Assembly: GCA_963807235.1 (NCBI GenBank) | Contig: CAWEBF010000028.1 | Span: 136,925-200,924, forward strand | Direction of reading: 5' to 3' | Origin: CAWEBF01 sp963807235 | Lineage (GTDB): Bacteria > Acidobacteriota > Vicinamibacteria > Vicinamibacterales > UBA2999 | DNA length: 64,000 bases | Shown: piece after piece, positions 27,157 to 38,186 of the stretch | How the letters are laid out: each line of letters starts with the position of its first letter | Position numbering within the stretch: position 1 is the stretch's first letter | The notes under the pieces: generated by a model | The model's database searches: none | The model's input: only the letters and a program-made list of their open reading frames with translations | What the model was told of the DNA's origin: nothing | Program-made: the position numbers and the translations under genes

Positions 27157-27740
27157 ATCGAATCTCCGTCTCCCAGTTGTCGAAACGTCTCTCGCAGCTC
27201 GGCGATCGCCCGGTGCAGCCTGACCTTCACGGCGCCCACCTCGATGTCCAGCAGCTCGGCGATCTCGTCGTGCCGCAGGCCCTGATACCGCGCGAGGACG
27301 ATCAGTTCACGCCTGTCGTCGCGCAGCTGCAGGAGTGCCCGCCGCAGCCGCGCCACGTCGCGGTCCGTCTCGAGCTGCGCCGCCGGTCCCGGCGTATCCG
27401 CCGCCTGCTCGAGCATCGAGTCAGGCAGCGCATCCATCGGCACGGCCCGTCGAAAGTAGTCCGCCCGCGCGTTGCGCGCGATCCGGAACAGCCAGGTCTC
27501 GAACCGGCCGTCATCGCGGTACGTCCCACGGTACTTCAGGATTCGCACGAACACGTCCTGCACCAGGTCCTCGGCCGCCACCCGGTTGCCGGTCATCCGG
27601 CTCAGGAACTCGAACAGCCGGGTGTGATATCGCTCGAACAAATGCCCCAGCTGCGACACGTCGCCATCGCGGACGGCCCGCATCAGCGTCTCGTCCGTGG
27701 TCCCCCGAAGGGCCGCTCCCGCTGTAACCGCTGAAGTCAC
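27102..27740 (-). CDS. ECF-family RNA polymerase sigma factor
   Basis: 212 residues from a GTG start. Region 2 reads LGHLFERYHTRLFEFLSRM and AAEDLVQDVFVRILKY, then WLFRIARNARADYFRR. Region 4 carries the helix-turn-helix YQGLRHDEIAELLDIEVGAVKVRLHRA. It pairs with the adjacent membrane anti-sigma factor, so it is probably released by an envelope signal. Inverted repeats lie just upstream. Confidence 0.92.
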   Translation of the reverse strand: MTSAVTAGAALRGTTDETLMRAVRDGDVSQLGHLFERYHTRLFEFLSRMTGNRVAAEDLVQDVFVRILKYRGTYRDDGRFETWLFRIARNARADYFRRAVPMDALPDSMLEQAADTPGPAAQLETDRDVARLRRALLQLRDDRRELIVLARYQGLRHDEIAELLDIEVGAVKVRLHRAIAELRETFRQLGDGDSICAVQTPALFSSKTPPAH

Positions 27741-27777
27741 TGCTTTGACACCAGTGATAACTGCCCTGTGTCACGAA

Positions 27778-27820
27778 GGTTACAGCCGTAACCTGCTTCG
27801 AGTGCCCCGGTAATCACCGG
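27778..27820. promoter_or_regulatory. Two short inverted repeats between sigma gene and DUF5916 gene
   Basis: GGTTAC-AGCC-GTAACC (27778-27793) and CCGGT-AATC-ACCGG (27807-27820) lie in the 168-bp divergent region. They have the size of operators or small hairpins. No known consensus is matched; this is a visible symmetry only. Confidence 0.4.
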
Positions 27821-27908
27821 TGTGCAGCCGGCCATTCGGGCCGATTGTTACGATAGGCAGGCCGGAGGCCGGGCCTTTTTCGCATTCCGAATAACTTTGT
27901 GAGCTTTC

Positions 27909-30488
27909 ATGACGTCTAAGGCACCGATGCACCCGCTGCCCGGGCTTCTCCACCGTCTGGCCGGAGCATCGGCCCTTTGCCTGTCCGTGGCCGTGTCAGC
28001 GGCTGAGGCGCAGTCCGCGCCCGCGCCGACAGTGTCGGCGTCGGCCTCGGCCATTCGGGTCGATGGGGATCTGACCGAAGACGTCTGGAGCCGTGCCGAA
28101 CCGATCGTGGATTTCATCCAGCGCGAGCCAGCCGAGGGCGCCGCGCCGTCGCAACGCACGGAAGCGCGCGTGGCCTACGACGACGAAACCATCTACATCG
28201 CCGTCCGCGCCTTCGATTCGGACCCCTCGGCCATCAAGGCCTTCCTGACGCGTCGCGACGTGTCGTCCGCCTCGGACTGGGTGCGCGTCTATATCGATTC
28301 GTACCACGACCGCCGCACGGCCTACTCGTTCGCCGTCAACCCGGTCGGCGTGAAACTGGATACCTATCACTACAACGACAACAACACGGACGACAGTTGG
28401 GACGCGGTGTGGGACGTGGCCGTGTCGAGGGATGCCGAAGGGTGGAGAGCAGAGTTTCGGATCCCGCTGTCACAGCTGCGTTTCAGCGCCGGCGGTGACG
28501 GGCGACTGGGGTTCGCCATCGCCAGGAACGTGGCGCGCGTGAACGAAACGAGCACATGGCCGCTCATCTCCCGCGGCGCCGTCGGGTGGGTGTCTTCGTT
28601 CGGCGATCTCACGGGCGTGTCGCGGTCGAGCGGCGTCAAGCGGCTGGAACTGGTGCCGTACACGCTCGGTCAGATACAGACACGCCCCAGCCAGCCCAAC
28701 AACCCGCTGCAACACAATCCGGATCCGTCTGGCAGCGTCGGCGCCGATTTGAAGTACGCCGTCACCCCAGCGCTGTCGCTCGCCGCCACGGTGAACCCGG
28801 ATTTCGGCCAGGTGGAGGCCGACCCGGCGGTCGTGAACCTCAGCGCCTTCGAAGTCTTTTTTCAGGAGCGGCGCCCGTTCTTCGTCGAGGGCTCGGGGAA
28901 CTACGCCTTCGAATGCCGAGACTGCAACCTGTTCTACTCGCGCCGCATCGGCCGGGTGCCGCGAGGCGCCCCGGCGCTGGAAGCCGGCGAGTTCATGGCG
29001 CGACCCGACCAATCCACGATTCTCGGCGCCGCCAAGCTGACCGGCCGCGCCGGCGGATTCTCCCTGGGCGTCATGGCCGCGGCCACGCAGGAAGAGGTGG
29101 CCGACATCGCATTCCGGCCGGGCCTCGATGGGGCGGGCGGCCTCCCGGCGCGCCGCCAGGAGACAGTGGAGCCGCAGGCGTTCTATTCGGTCTCGCGAGC
29201 CAAGCGGGAATTCGCGAATCAGTCGTCGCTGGGTTTCATGCTCACGACCACCACGCGGCAGATTCCCGAGGTGCTGACATTCATTCCGACCGGGGCCACG
29301 ACCGGCGGCGCCGATTTCGATTGGCGCTTCGGAAAGCGCTGGGGCGTGAACGGCTACCTGGCCGGGAGCCATGTCACCGGCAGCCCGGCGGCCATCAATG
29401 CCCTGCAGCGAAGCACGGTCCACAGTTTCCAGCGGCCCGACGCCGACCACGTGGAAGTCGACCCGCTGGCCGACTCCCTGAGCGGCCATTCGGGCGGCAT
29501 CAACTTCAACAAGCTGGGCGGCCTGCGCACGCGCGGCAACGTGGGCATCGGTTACAAGTCCCCTGGCTTCGACCCCAACGACGTCGGCTTCACGCGCCGG
29601 GTCGATCAAATCCCGCAGAACAGCTGGCTGCAAATCCGGTGGGACGTGCCCAACCGCTACGTCCGTACGACGCGCATCAACTTCAACCAGTGGTCCACGC
29701 ATAACTTCGCCGGCGATCGGTTGGATCTGGGCTTCAACTTCAATGCCCACTGGACGTTTCAGAACCAGTGGAACACGGGGTTCGGCGTCAACCTGAACAC
29801 CGACGGCTTCGACGACCGCCTGACGCGTGGCGGGCCCGGCGGTCGCTACAACGGGAACATCAACAGCTGGCAGTACCTGAACACGAACGACCGGAAGGTC
29901 GTCAGCCTGGTGTGGAACTCGAGCTTCGGCAACGACCGCCGGGGCTCCCGGTGGTGGAACGTCGAGCCGCGCGTCGTGGTGCGGCCCGTGTCGGCCCTGT
30001 CGGCCGAGTTCGGGGTTGCCTACACCAACTCGATCGCCGACACGCAGTGGGTCACGAACCTCGGAGGGGGCGCCGACACACGCCACGTCTTCGGGCGGCT
30101 GCTGCAGGAAACGACCAGCCTGACCACGCGGTTCAACTACACCGTGACGCCCACGCTGTCGATTCAGCTCTACGCCCAGCCCTTCGTCTCGGCCGGTGTC
30201 TACGACGGCTACAAGCAGCTGGTCCAGCCGAAGGCCGACTACGACCAGCGGTACGCGCCCTACGACTACGCCGGCAACGCCGACTTCAACGTGCTGTCCT
30301 TCCGCACCACCAACGTGCTGCGGTGGGAGTACAAGCCCGGATCGACCTTCTTCGTCGTCTGGCAGCAGGGCCGCGAAGGGTTCACACAGCGCGGCATCGC
30401 CAACTTCGGCCGGGATTTCAACGACCTCTTCGCCACGCCTTCGTCGAACACGTTGCTCGTCAAGCTGGCGTACTGGTTCAACACGTAG
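27909..30488 (+). CDS. DUF5916 outer-membrane protein with CBM9-like N-terminal domain
   Basis: 859 residues. Signal peptide, then a carbohydrate-binding-family-9-like domain at about 40-220 (IRVDGDLTEDVWSRAEPI, EARVAYDDETIYIAVRAFD, WRAEFRIPLSQLRF). The rest is DUF5916: LAATVNPDFGQVEADPAVVN, FFQERRPFFVEGSG, then alternating strands up to a final aromatic YWFNT, suggesting an outer-membrane beta-barrel. The family is thought to act in glycan uptake or envelope assembly. Single gene, divergent from the ECF sigma gene. Confidence 0.88.
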   Translation: MTSKAPMHPLPGLLHRLAGASALCLSVAVSAAEAQSAPAPTVSASASAIRVDGDLTEDVWSRAEPIVDFIQREPAEGAAPSQRTEARVAYDDETIYIAVRAFDSDPSAIKAFLTRRDVSSASDWVRVYIDSYHDRRTAYSFAVNPVGVKLDTYHYNDNNTDDSWDAVWDVAVSRDAEGWRAEFRIPLSQLRFSAGGDGRLGFAIARNVARVNETSTWPLISRGAVGWVSSFGDLTGVSRSSGVKRLELVPYTLGQIQTRPSQPNNPLQHNPDPSGSVGADLKYAVTPALSLAATVNPDFGQVEADPAVVNLSAFEVFFQERRPFFVEGSGNYAFECRDCNLFYSRRIGRVPRGAPALEAGEFMARPDQSTILGAAKLTGRAGGFSLGVMAAATQEEVADIAFRPGLDGAGGLPARRQETVEPQAFYSVSRAKREFANQSSLGFMLTTTTRQIPEVLTFIPTGATTGGADFDWRFGKRWGVNGYLAGSHVTGSPAAINALQRSTVHSFQRPDADHVEVDPLADSLSGHSGGINFNKLGGLRTRGNVGIGYKSPGFDPNDVGFTRRVDQIPQNSWLQIRWDVPNRYVRTTRINFNQWSTHNFAGDRLDLGFNFNAHWTFQNQWNTGFGVNLNTDGFDDRLTRGGPGGRYNGNINSWQYLNTNDRKVVSLVWNSSFGNDRRGSRWWNVEPRVVVRPVSALSAEFGVAYTNSIADTQWVTNLGGGADTRHVFGRLLQETTSLTTRFNYTVTPTLSIQLYAQPFVSAGVYDGYKQLVQPKADYDQRYAPYDYAGNADFNVLSFRTTNVLRWEYKPGSTFFVVWQQGREGFTQRGIANFGRDFNDLFATPSSNTLLVKLAYWFNT

Positions 30489-30521
30489 GGCTCCGGCTCC
30501 GGGCTCCGGGCTCCGGGCTCC
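30489..30521 (+). repeat. Heptamer tandem repeat, GGGCTCC type
   Basis: About five consecutive copies of GGGCTCC or GGCTCC, starting right after the DUF5916 stop codon and ending 16 bp before the next ATG. The same heptamer occurs in reverse orientation at 31277-31304, on the other side of the DUF2268-like gene. Confidence 0.75.
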
Positions 30522-30537
30522 AGTAACGGACGGGAAC

Positions 30538-31262
30538 ATGACTTGGAAGCGGCTGTTTCTCGCTACTCTCGTCCCCGTCGCTCTGGCGGTTACCTGCTTG
30601 GACGCTGCGGTCACTCTCCGTTACTCCTCCGACGCGAGCGCGCGGCTCACTCCTGACGCTCGTCAGACCATCGAGCGCATCGCCGCAGCAACAGAGGTCG
30701 AGGTCAGGCGGCATCTCCCCGGGCTGGCGCGAGATCTGGTCCTATCAGTCGAAGTCGGCTCGAACGTCATCGATCAGACCGGAGAGACCGGGCTCGCCGT
30801 CTCGTCGGGATCATCAGGTGGACGGTCAACCCGGTCCGCCCCGAGGGTGCTACGGCGATCGCTGTCAGCCACCTGCGTTCGACGCTCCTCCATGAGAGTC
30901 ATCATCTGGTTCGAGGATGGGTTCTCGAGGGCCGGGTCCCGTCGACGTCATTCATGGACGCCGTTGTTGCGGAGGGCCTGGCGACGGCCTTCGCCCGTGA
31001 CACAACCGGGACAACGGACCCATGGGGCGCCTATCCCAAGGACGTTGCAGCCTGGGTGAAGGAACTCATGGCCCTGCCGAACACAGGAGCCACATGGAGC
31101 CGGTACAACGAGTGGATGTTTCGGCATCCCGATGGCCGGCAGTGGATTGGGTACAGGGCCGGCACATACATCGCGGATCGGGCGATGAACACATCCGGGA
31201 AGTCAGCGGCTCAGTTGGCCACGGTGCCGACACCTGAAGTGCTCCGTCTGGCCGGGCTCTAG
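30538..31262 (+). CDS. Secreted DUF2268-like zinc metalloprotease, frameshifted
   Basis: ATG 30538 opens a signal peptide (LFLATLVPVALAVTCLDAA) and the frame runs to VSVEVGSNVIDQTGETGLAV. A one-base loss near 30808 moves it into a frame reading IIRWTVNPVRPEGATAIA, then LLHESHHLVRGW, a HExxH zinc motif, and on to MDAVVAEGLATAFARD. This matches the layout of DUF2268-type predicted proteases: HExxH followed by an EGLA helix that gives the third ligand. About 240 residues when joined. Enclosed by inverted heptamer repeats. Confidence 0.65.
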
Positions 31263-31276
31263 GTTCTGCCAGGCCT

Positions 31277-31304
31277 GGAGCCCGGAGCCCGGAGCCTGGA
31301 GCCC
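31277..31304 (-). repeat. Heptamer tandem repeat, inverted GGGCTCC type
   Basis: Four consecutive 7-bp units (GGAGCCC, GGAGCCC, GGAGCCT, GGAGCCC), the reverse complement of the array at 30489. It lies between the DUF2268-like stop and the end of the minus-strand NQ-repeat gene. Transcripts spanning both arrays could pair. Confidence 0.75.
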
Positions 31305-31326
31305 TGTGAGCCGCGAAGCACTCTTC

Positions 31327-31506
31327 CTATCCAAGCTTCGCCAGAATCGCCCGCTGGTTCGCCAGGATCTGATCCAGCTTCTTCTGGTTCTTGAGCAGCA
31401 TGCCGAGCTTGGACTGGTTCGCCTCGATGCGCTTCTGATTGGCGAGAATTCGCTTCTGGTTCGCGAGGATCTGTTTCTGATTGGCAACGGTCGCCGGGCT
31501 GGACAT
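31327..31506 (-). CDS. Small heptad-repeat (NQKxILA) coiled-coil protein
   Basis: 59 residues. The body is a near-perfect 7-residue repeat: NQKQILA, NQKRILA, NQKRIEA, NQSKLGM, then a slipped NQKKLDQILANQRAILA. Hydrophobic Ile/Leu at fixed heptad positions and Asn-Gln at the edges predict a regular coiled coil, probably a homo-oligomer. AGGAGG seven bases upstream of ATG 31506 supports it as a real gene. No signal or membrane segment. It follows the AlkZ-like gene on the same strand by about 35 bp. Function unknown. Confidence 0.7.
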   Translation of the reverse strand: MSSPATVANQKQILANQKRILANQKRIEANQSKLGMLLKNQKKLDQILANQRAILAKLG

Positions 31507-31541
31507 CGACGCCTCCTCGAAGGTGTGTCGGGACGGCGATC

Positions 31542-32604
31542 TTATCCCGCGGCCACCTGGTCCAGCCGGCACGAACGCCCAAAAAATCGCCCGAGCGCCT
31601 CGGCCTGGCGCGCCAGCGCCCCCACGTGCCGTTTGTTCAATGGGTTGTGCGCCTTCACGGTCACGATCGCCTTCGTGTCCGCCATCTCGCGGCGCCAACT
31701 GCCAGCCACCCGCCCGTCCAGGACGAGCTGGTGCGGAAACTCCTGCATGAAGCCCATGTTCCGCGCCCGCCCGGGATCGAGCACCGCATCGCGGTCGCGG
31801 TAGGCAATCAGGGTACTCGTCGTAGTTCGAGAACAGGTAGTTCGCTCCAGGAGCCGTGCACGCCTCCGGTGGCGTCTTCAGCGCATCGACCTTCCCCAAC
31901 GCGACGCCGGCGGCCGCGTCCTTCACCCTGAGGCCAGACCACCAGACGAAGTCACGCAGCGTGGCCGGCCCGTGGCTCGCGAAGTAGCGCCGCGCCAACT
32001 CGGCGAGCGCCGCCTCGCGCGCCAGCGTTCGCGCCTTCGGGGCGCGCTCCGCCAGCAGCGCGTAGGTGAACTGTTTGCCGCGGCGCGGTCCGCTGCAAAT
32101 GCTGCCTTCCAGCTCGGCATGCATCGCCAGGTGCGCGAGGCGCTGGCCGGCGGCAACGATGCGGGCGCGACGCAGGGCAGCGCCCAGCTCGATGCGGGTC
32201 AGGAACTGCCCGCCTTCGAGCGCGCGCTCCATGACCACTCTCGCCTTCGAGTACACCTTGGTGTCGAGCTCGAGCGACTGGTCGTAGGTCCGCAAGCGCG
32301 CGTGGACCTGTGGCGCCGTCAACGCCAGCATCCAGCGGATGTCGGCGGGGGCCACGAAGTGCCACGTCGGCCGCAGGACGTGCGTGCGCAGCACGCGACC
32401 CGCCGTGAAGGCCGCCTCGACATCCGCCGCCGTGAGGCCTGGAGCCCGCTGGCCCACGGCCCACGCCGCGCCGGTGTAGTCCTGGGATTGCACCGCGCCC
32501 AGGTGCGCGACCACGGCCTCGGGTGTCTTGCAGGCCGACGCGACCAGCCGTTGGTTGCGCAGACGGTCGACGATGAGACTCGAGGCGCTGGCCCGACGCG
32601 GCAT
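31542..32604 (-). CDS. Winged-helix DNA-binding protein, AlkZ-like glycosylase family, frameshifted
   Basis: About 350 residues. Starts MPRRASASSLIVDRLRNQRLV; the family landmarks HLGAVQSQDYTGAAWAVGQR, HVLRPTWHFVAPADIRWML and ASHGPATLRDFVWWSG follow. AlkZ uses a QxQ motif; here the equivalent place reads VQSQDY. The frame breaks at 31811-31813 (one extra G in a GGG run on the plus strand) after YLFSNYDEY and resumes LIAYRDRD to the C-terminal FGRSCRLDQVAAG. May remove lesions or bind DNA non-catalytically. Confidence 0.75.
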
Positions 32605-32623
32605 GTGGTGCGGAAGAACGACC

Positions 32624-33266
32624 TTACTGGGCCGCCAACAGGTCGACGAGCGCGCGGGCGCGCCGAAGCGGCCCATCCATCTCGAGCAGCTGCTGCCGCC
32701 TGTCGGAGGGCATCGGAAGGTATTGGGCCACCGTATCCACCACTTGTTCGTCGCCGCCCGGGTCGTCCCCCAGGTCGATGCCGGCCGCCGACAGCAGCGT
32801 TTCGAGCCGCTCACGGCTCGTCCGCAGTGCGAACCTGTCTTCGGCGGTCGTGGTCTCGGGCACGGCATCCACGTGCGCCAGCCGATAAGGCCGACCCTGA
32901 TCCTCGCGGGTCACGCGAAACCGCGTGAACCCCTCCAGAAGGATGGTGTATCGGCCGTCGGGCAGCAGCTCGTACTCGCGGATCCGCCCGGCGCAGCCCA
33001 CCGGATCGATGGGCGGACGGCCCTCGGTACTCGGCCTCAAACCCTGGGCGCAGTCGCACCATGCCGATGACGCGATCGCCTTTCAGCGCGTCGGCGATCA
33101 TGGCGCGATACCGCGGCTCGAAGATGAGCAACGGCCGCGTGGCATGTGGGAAGAGGGTCGTCTCCTGGAGCGGAAAAATGGGAATCACGGCCGGAAGCGC
33201 AACGGGCCCCGGGGCCTGGCCCAGGGTCACCAGGGCGGCTACGAGCGGCAGCAGGAAATGGAACAT
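32624..33266 (-). CDS. Secreted LON substrate-binding-domain protein, frameshifted
   Basis: About 210 residues. ATG 33266 opens a signal-like segment (MFHFLLPLVAALVTLGQAPG), unusual because LON N-domain proteins are normally cytoplasmic. Then IPIFPLQETTLFPHATRPLLIFEPRYRAMI, the classic LON N-terminal domain opening. One extra base near 33026 separates FEAEY from EGRPPIDPVGCAGRI; after that LPDGRYTILLEGFTRFRV and a helical C-terminus. No AAA or protease domain. Confidence 0.75.
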
Positions 33267-33336
33267 CGCAACAACGCCAACCGGGTGAGAATGACCCACC
33301 CCCACGCCACGGCGCAAGCAGAACCCGAGGAACGAC

Positions 33337-34881
33337 ATGTCGACGTCCACCGCGGAACGCACAAAACCCCTGACAGGCGACGACTTCATCGAGAGCCTGC
33401 GCGACGGACGCGAGGTCTGGATCTACGGCGAACGGGTCAAGGACGTCACGACCCACCCCGCCTTCCGGAACCCGGTGCGGATGATCGCGCGGATGTACGA
33501 CGCAATGCACGACCCTGCGCGCAAGGACCTCCTGACCATCGAGACCGATACCGGCAACGGCGGCTTCACCCACCGCTACTACCGCGGCGCCCGGACCGTC
33601 GAGGAGCAGGTGGCGCAACGCGACGCGATTGCCGAATGGGCGCGCGTGTCCTACGGCTGGATCGGCCGCAGCCCTGATTACAAGGCGGCGTTCATGGCGA
33701 CATTGGGGGCCAATTCCGGCTTCTACCAGCCCTACGAGGAGAACGCCCGCCGCTGGTACACGGCGGTCCAGAACGAGGTGTCGTTCGTCAATCACGCCAT
33801 CGTCAACCCGCCGGTGGACCGTGATCGGCCGCTCGACGAGGTGAAGGACGTGTACATGCACGTCGAGCGCGAAACCGACGGCGGCCTGATCGTCAGCGGC
33901 GCGAAAGTGGTGGCCACCACCTCGAGCCTGACTCACCTGAACTTCATCGCCAACAACGGCGTGCTGCCGATCAAGACGAAGCCGTTCGCGTTCGTGTGCA
34001 TCGTCCCGACTGCCGCCGAGGGCGTGAAACTGCTGTGCCGCCCGTCCTACGCGATGATGGCGGAGGTGGTCGGCACGCCGTTCGACTACCCCTTGTCGAG
34101 CCGGATGGACGAGAACGACTCGATCCTGATCTTCGACAAGGTGCTGGTGCCATGGGAGAACGTGTTCGCCTACGGCGACATCGAGAAGGTGAACAACTTC
34201 TTCCCAGGCTCTGGATTCTTCCCCCGCGCCATGCTGCACGGGTGCACGCGGCTGGCCGTGAAGATGGATTTCCTGTGCGGGCTGCTGCTCAAGGCCGTCG
34301 AGGCCACCGGCGCCAAAGACTTCCGCGGCGTGCAAGCGGCGGTCGGCGAGGTGTTGGCGTGGCGAAATCTGTTCTGGGGCCTGAGCGACGCCCTGGCCCG
34401 CGCGGCCATTCCGTGGACGCCCGGCCACGTCCTGCCCAACCCCGATGCCGGGCTGGCCTTCCGCGTGATGGCCAGCATGGCGTATCCGAAGATCAAGGAG
34501 ATCATCGAGAACACGCTGGCGAGCGCGCTGATCTACCTGCCGTCGAGCGCCCACGACTTCAAGGTGCCGGAGCTGCGGCCCTATCTCGACCAGTTCGTGC
34601 GCGGCTCAAACGGCTACAGCGCCGAGGATCGCGTGAAGCTGATGAAGCTGCTGTGGGATGCGATCGGCACCGAATTCGGCGGGCGGCACGAACTCTACGA
34701 ACGCAACTACTTCGGCAGCCACGAGGGCGTGCGGTTCGAGATCTACAAGGCGGCCGAGCAGATGGGCCAGTCGGCTCAGTACAAGGGTTTCGCCGAAAAA
34801 TGCCTGGCGGAATACGACTTGAACGGCTGGACCGTGCCCGACCTGATCGACTCGTCGGATGTCAACGCGATCGTTCGGCGG

Positions 34882-34893
<12 letters not shown>
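33337..34893 (+). CDS. 4-hydroxyphenylacetate 3-hydroxylase-family FADH2 monooxygenase (HpaB-like)
   Basis: 518 residues, the usual length for HpaB/PvcC oxygenase components, which use FADH2 from a partner reductase to hydroxylate phenols. Typical blocks: GREVWIYGERVKDVTTHPAFRN at about 24-46, PVDRDRPLDE, VVATTSSLTHLNFIANN, SRMDENDSILIFDKVLVPWENVF and HELYERNYFGSHEGVRFEI. No reductase (HpaC) is in the window. It overlaps the convergent katG gene by 12 bp. The substrate is not determined. Confidence 0.9.
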
Positions 34894-37068
<2,175 letters not shown>

Positions 37069-37085
37069 GTGACGTTGACCTCTAG

Positions 37086-37595
37086 CTAGCTCGTAGTTGG
37101 TGGTTCGTGGTTCGTAGTTCGTGGTTTCTTGATTCGTGAGGCAGGTTCTGATGGCTTCCGTGACAGCCCCTGGCAATCCGGGCAGCGACCCCAATAGGCG
37201 ACCTCGGCCTCGTCGATTTGGTAGCCCATGTCGTCGGACGCGGTGAGACACGGGGCGGAGCCGACCGCGCAGTCGATGTCGACGACGCGGCCGCAGATAC
37301 GGCAGATCAGATGGTGGTGGTTGTCCCCGACGCGATCTTCGTAGCGAGCCGGCGAGCCGGCAGGCTGAATGCGGCGAATCAGGCCTTCGGCCAGCAAGAC
37401 GCCGAGCGCATCGTAGACGGACTGGAGCGAAATGGCCCCTATCTCGGCCCTGACGACCTCGGCCACGCCATCGGCTGAGATGTGCGGCTGACCCGTCACC
37501 GCCCGAAAGACAGCCAATCGCTGGGCCGTGACCTGGATGCCGCGTTGACGAAGGAGATCAGCCGGATCGCTGGTCACGCCGACAGCGTAGATCAA
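37086..37595 (-). CDS. Fur-family regulator, PerR-like
   Basis: About 169 residues from TTG 37595; GTG 37577 is an equally possible start. A winged helix at 10-85 (LLRQRGIQVTAQRLAVFRAV, SLQSVYDALGVLLAEGLIRR) precedes the metal-binding half with DNHHHLICRICGRVVDID and RCPDCQ, the two CxxC pairs of the structural zinc site. Its place beside katG suggests peroxide sensing. The last residues (KKPRTTNHEPPTTS) are encoded by the heptamer repeat, so the normal C-terminus has been extended by it. Confidence 0.88.
   Translation of the reverse strand: MIYAVGVTSDPADLLRQRGIQVTAQRLAVFRAVTGQPHISADGVAEVVRAEIGAISLQSVYDALGVLLAEGLIRRIQPAGSPARYEDRVGDNHHHLICRICGRVVDIDCAVGSAPCLTASDDMGYQIDEAEVAYWGRCPDCQGLSRKPSEPASRIKKPRTTNHEPPTTS
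37093..37127 (+). repeat. Heptamer tandem repeat, GTRGTTC type
   Basis: Five 7-bp units: GTAGTTG, GTGGTTC, GTGGTTC, GTAGTTC, GTGGTTT. It lies between katG and the Fur-family gene and overlaps the 3' end of the latter. Its sequence differs from the heptamers at 30489 and 38082 but the unit length is the same. Confidence 0.75.
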
Positions 37596-37659
37596 CTCGT
37601 TGACTCACTCAAAAGGTTTGATCTCTCAAGAAGCTCAGCTTGTACAATCGTCGGACCAC

Positions 37660-38082
37660 ATGAGCGTCGCCCCGCAGGCCGCTGCCGCTCCGCGTTCGTG
37701 GATGCGCGACCCGCGCCGCTGGGCCTGGGCGGGTGCCGGTCTCGGATCGGTGAGCCTGGGCTGGCTGGGGGTCTTCGTGCCGGGGCTTCCCACCACCGTC
37801 TTCCTGCTGCTCGCGTCCTACTGCTTCGCGCGCAGCTGCCCGTGGCTGGAGGATCGACTTCTGCGCGTGCCGGTGTTCGCGCCGTATATGCGGGCGCTCG
37901 ATGCGGGTCACGGTCTGTCGCGTCAGGCCGCCGTCAAGGCGGTGTCGTCGCTGTGGGTGTCGCTGAGCGTGAGTGTTACGGTATTGTGGCTGGCCGGCCA
38001 ACTACCCACATGGCTGCTGACGACCCTCATCGTTGCCGGCCTCGCGGGATCGGCGACAATCGTCTACTACGCCCGCCGCTAA
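37660..38082 (+). CDS. DUF454 (YbaN-like) inner-membrane protein
   Basis: 140 residues from ATG 37660; an in-frame ATG at 37600 is less likely. Family motif: AGLGSVSLGWLGVFVPGLPTTVFLLLASYCFARSCPWLEDRLL, with two membrane spans, then two more at the C-terminus. Divergent from the Fur-family gene across about 65 bp that holds a possible promoter (TTGATC at 37618 and TACAAT at 37643, 19-bp spacing), so regulation by that protein is possible. Function of DUF454 unknown. Confidence 0.88.
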   Translation: MSVAPQAAAAPRSWMRDPRRWAWAGAGLGSVSLGWLGVFVPGLPTTVFLLLASYCFARSCPWLEDRLLRVPVFAPYMRALDAGHGLSRQAAVKAVSSLWVSLSVSVTVLWLAGQLPTWLLTTLIVAGLAGSATIVYYARR

Positions 38083-38171
38083 GTCACAGTTCACAATTCA
38101 CAAGTCACAAATCCGGGCCGGAACTGCAGTTCCGATCTTCTTTGTGAATTGTGAATTGTGAATTGTGAATT
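38082..38171. repeat. Inverted heptamer arrays with central palindrome (cruciform-like)
   Basis: Left arm: four 7-bp units AGTCACA, GTTCACA, ATTCACA, AGTCACA (38082-38109). Right arm: four exact GTGAATT units (38144-38171), complementary to the left ones. Between them is a perfect 16-bp palindrome CGGAACTGCAGTTCCG (38119-38134). The whole lies between convergent genes (DUF454 and 38187), where a bidirectional terminator would be expected, but there is no U-run. Confidence 0.8.
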
Positions 38172-38186
38172 GACGAGTCGCGCGTC

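Noticed and set aside
31972..32928. 318-residue plus-strand frame
   Set aside because: Shadow of the AlkZ-like and LON-domain genes on the minus strand; no ribosome site or motif.
37093..38171. CRISPR array
   Set aside because: Repeat units are only 7 bp with no spacers and no cas genes nearby.
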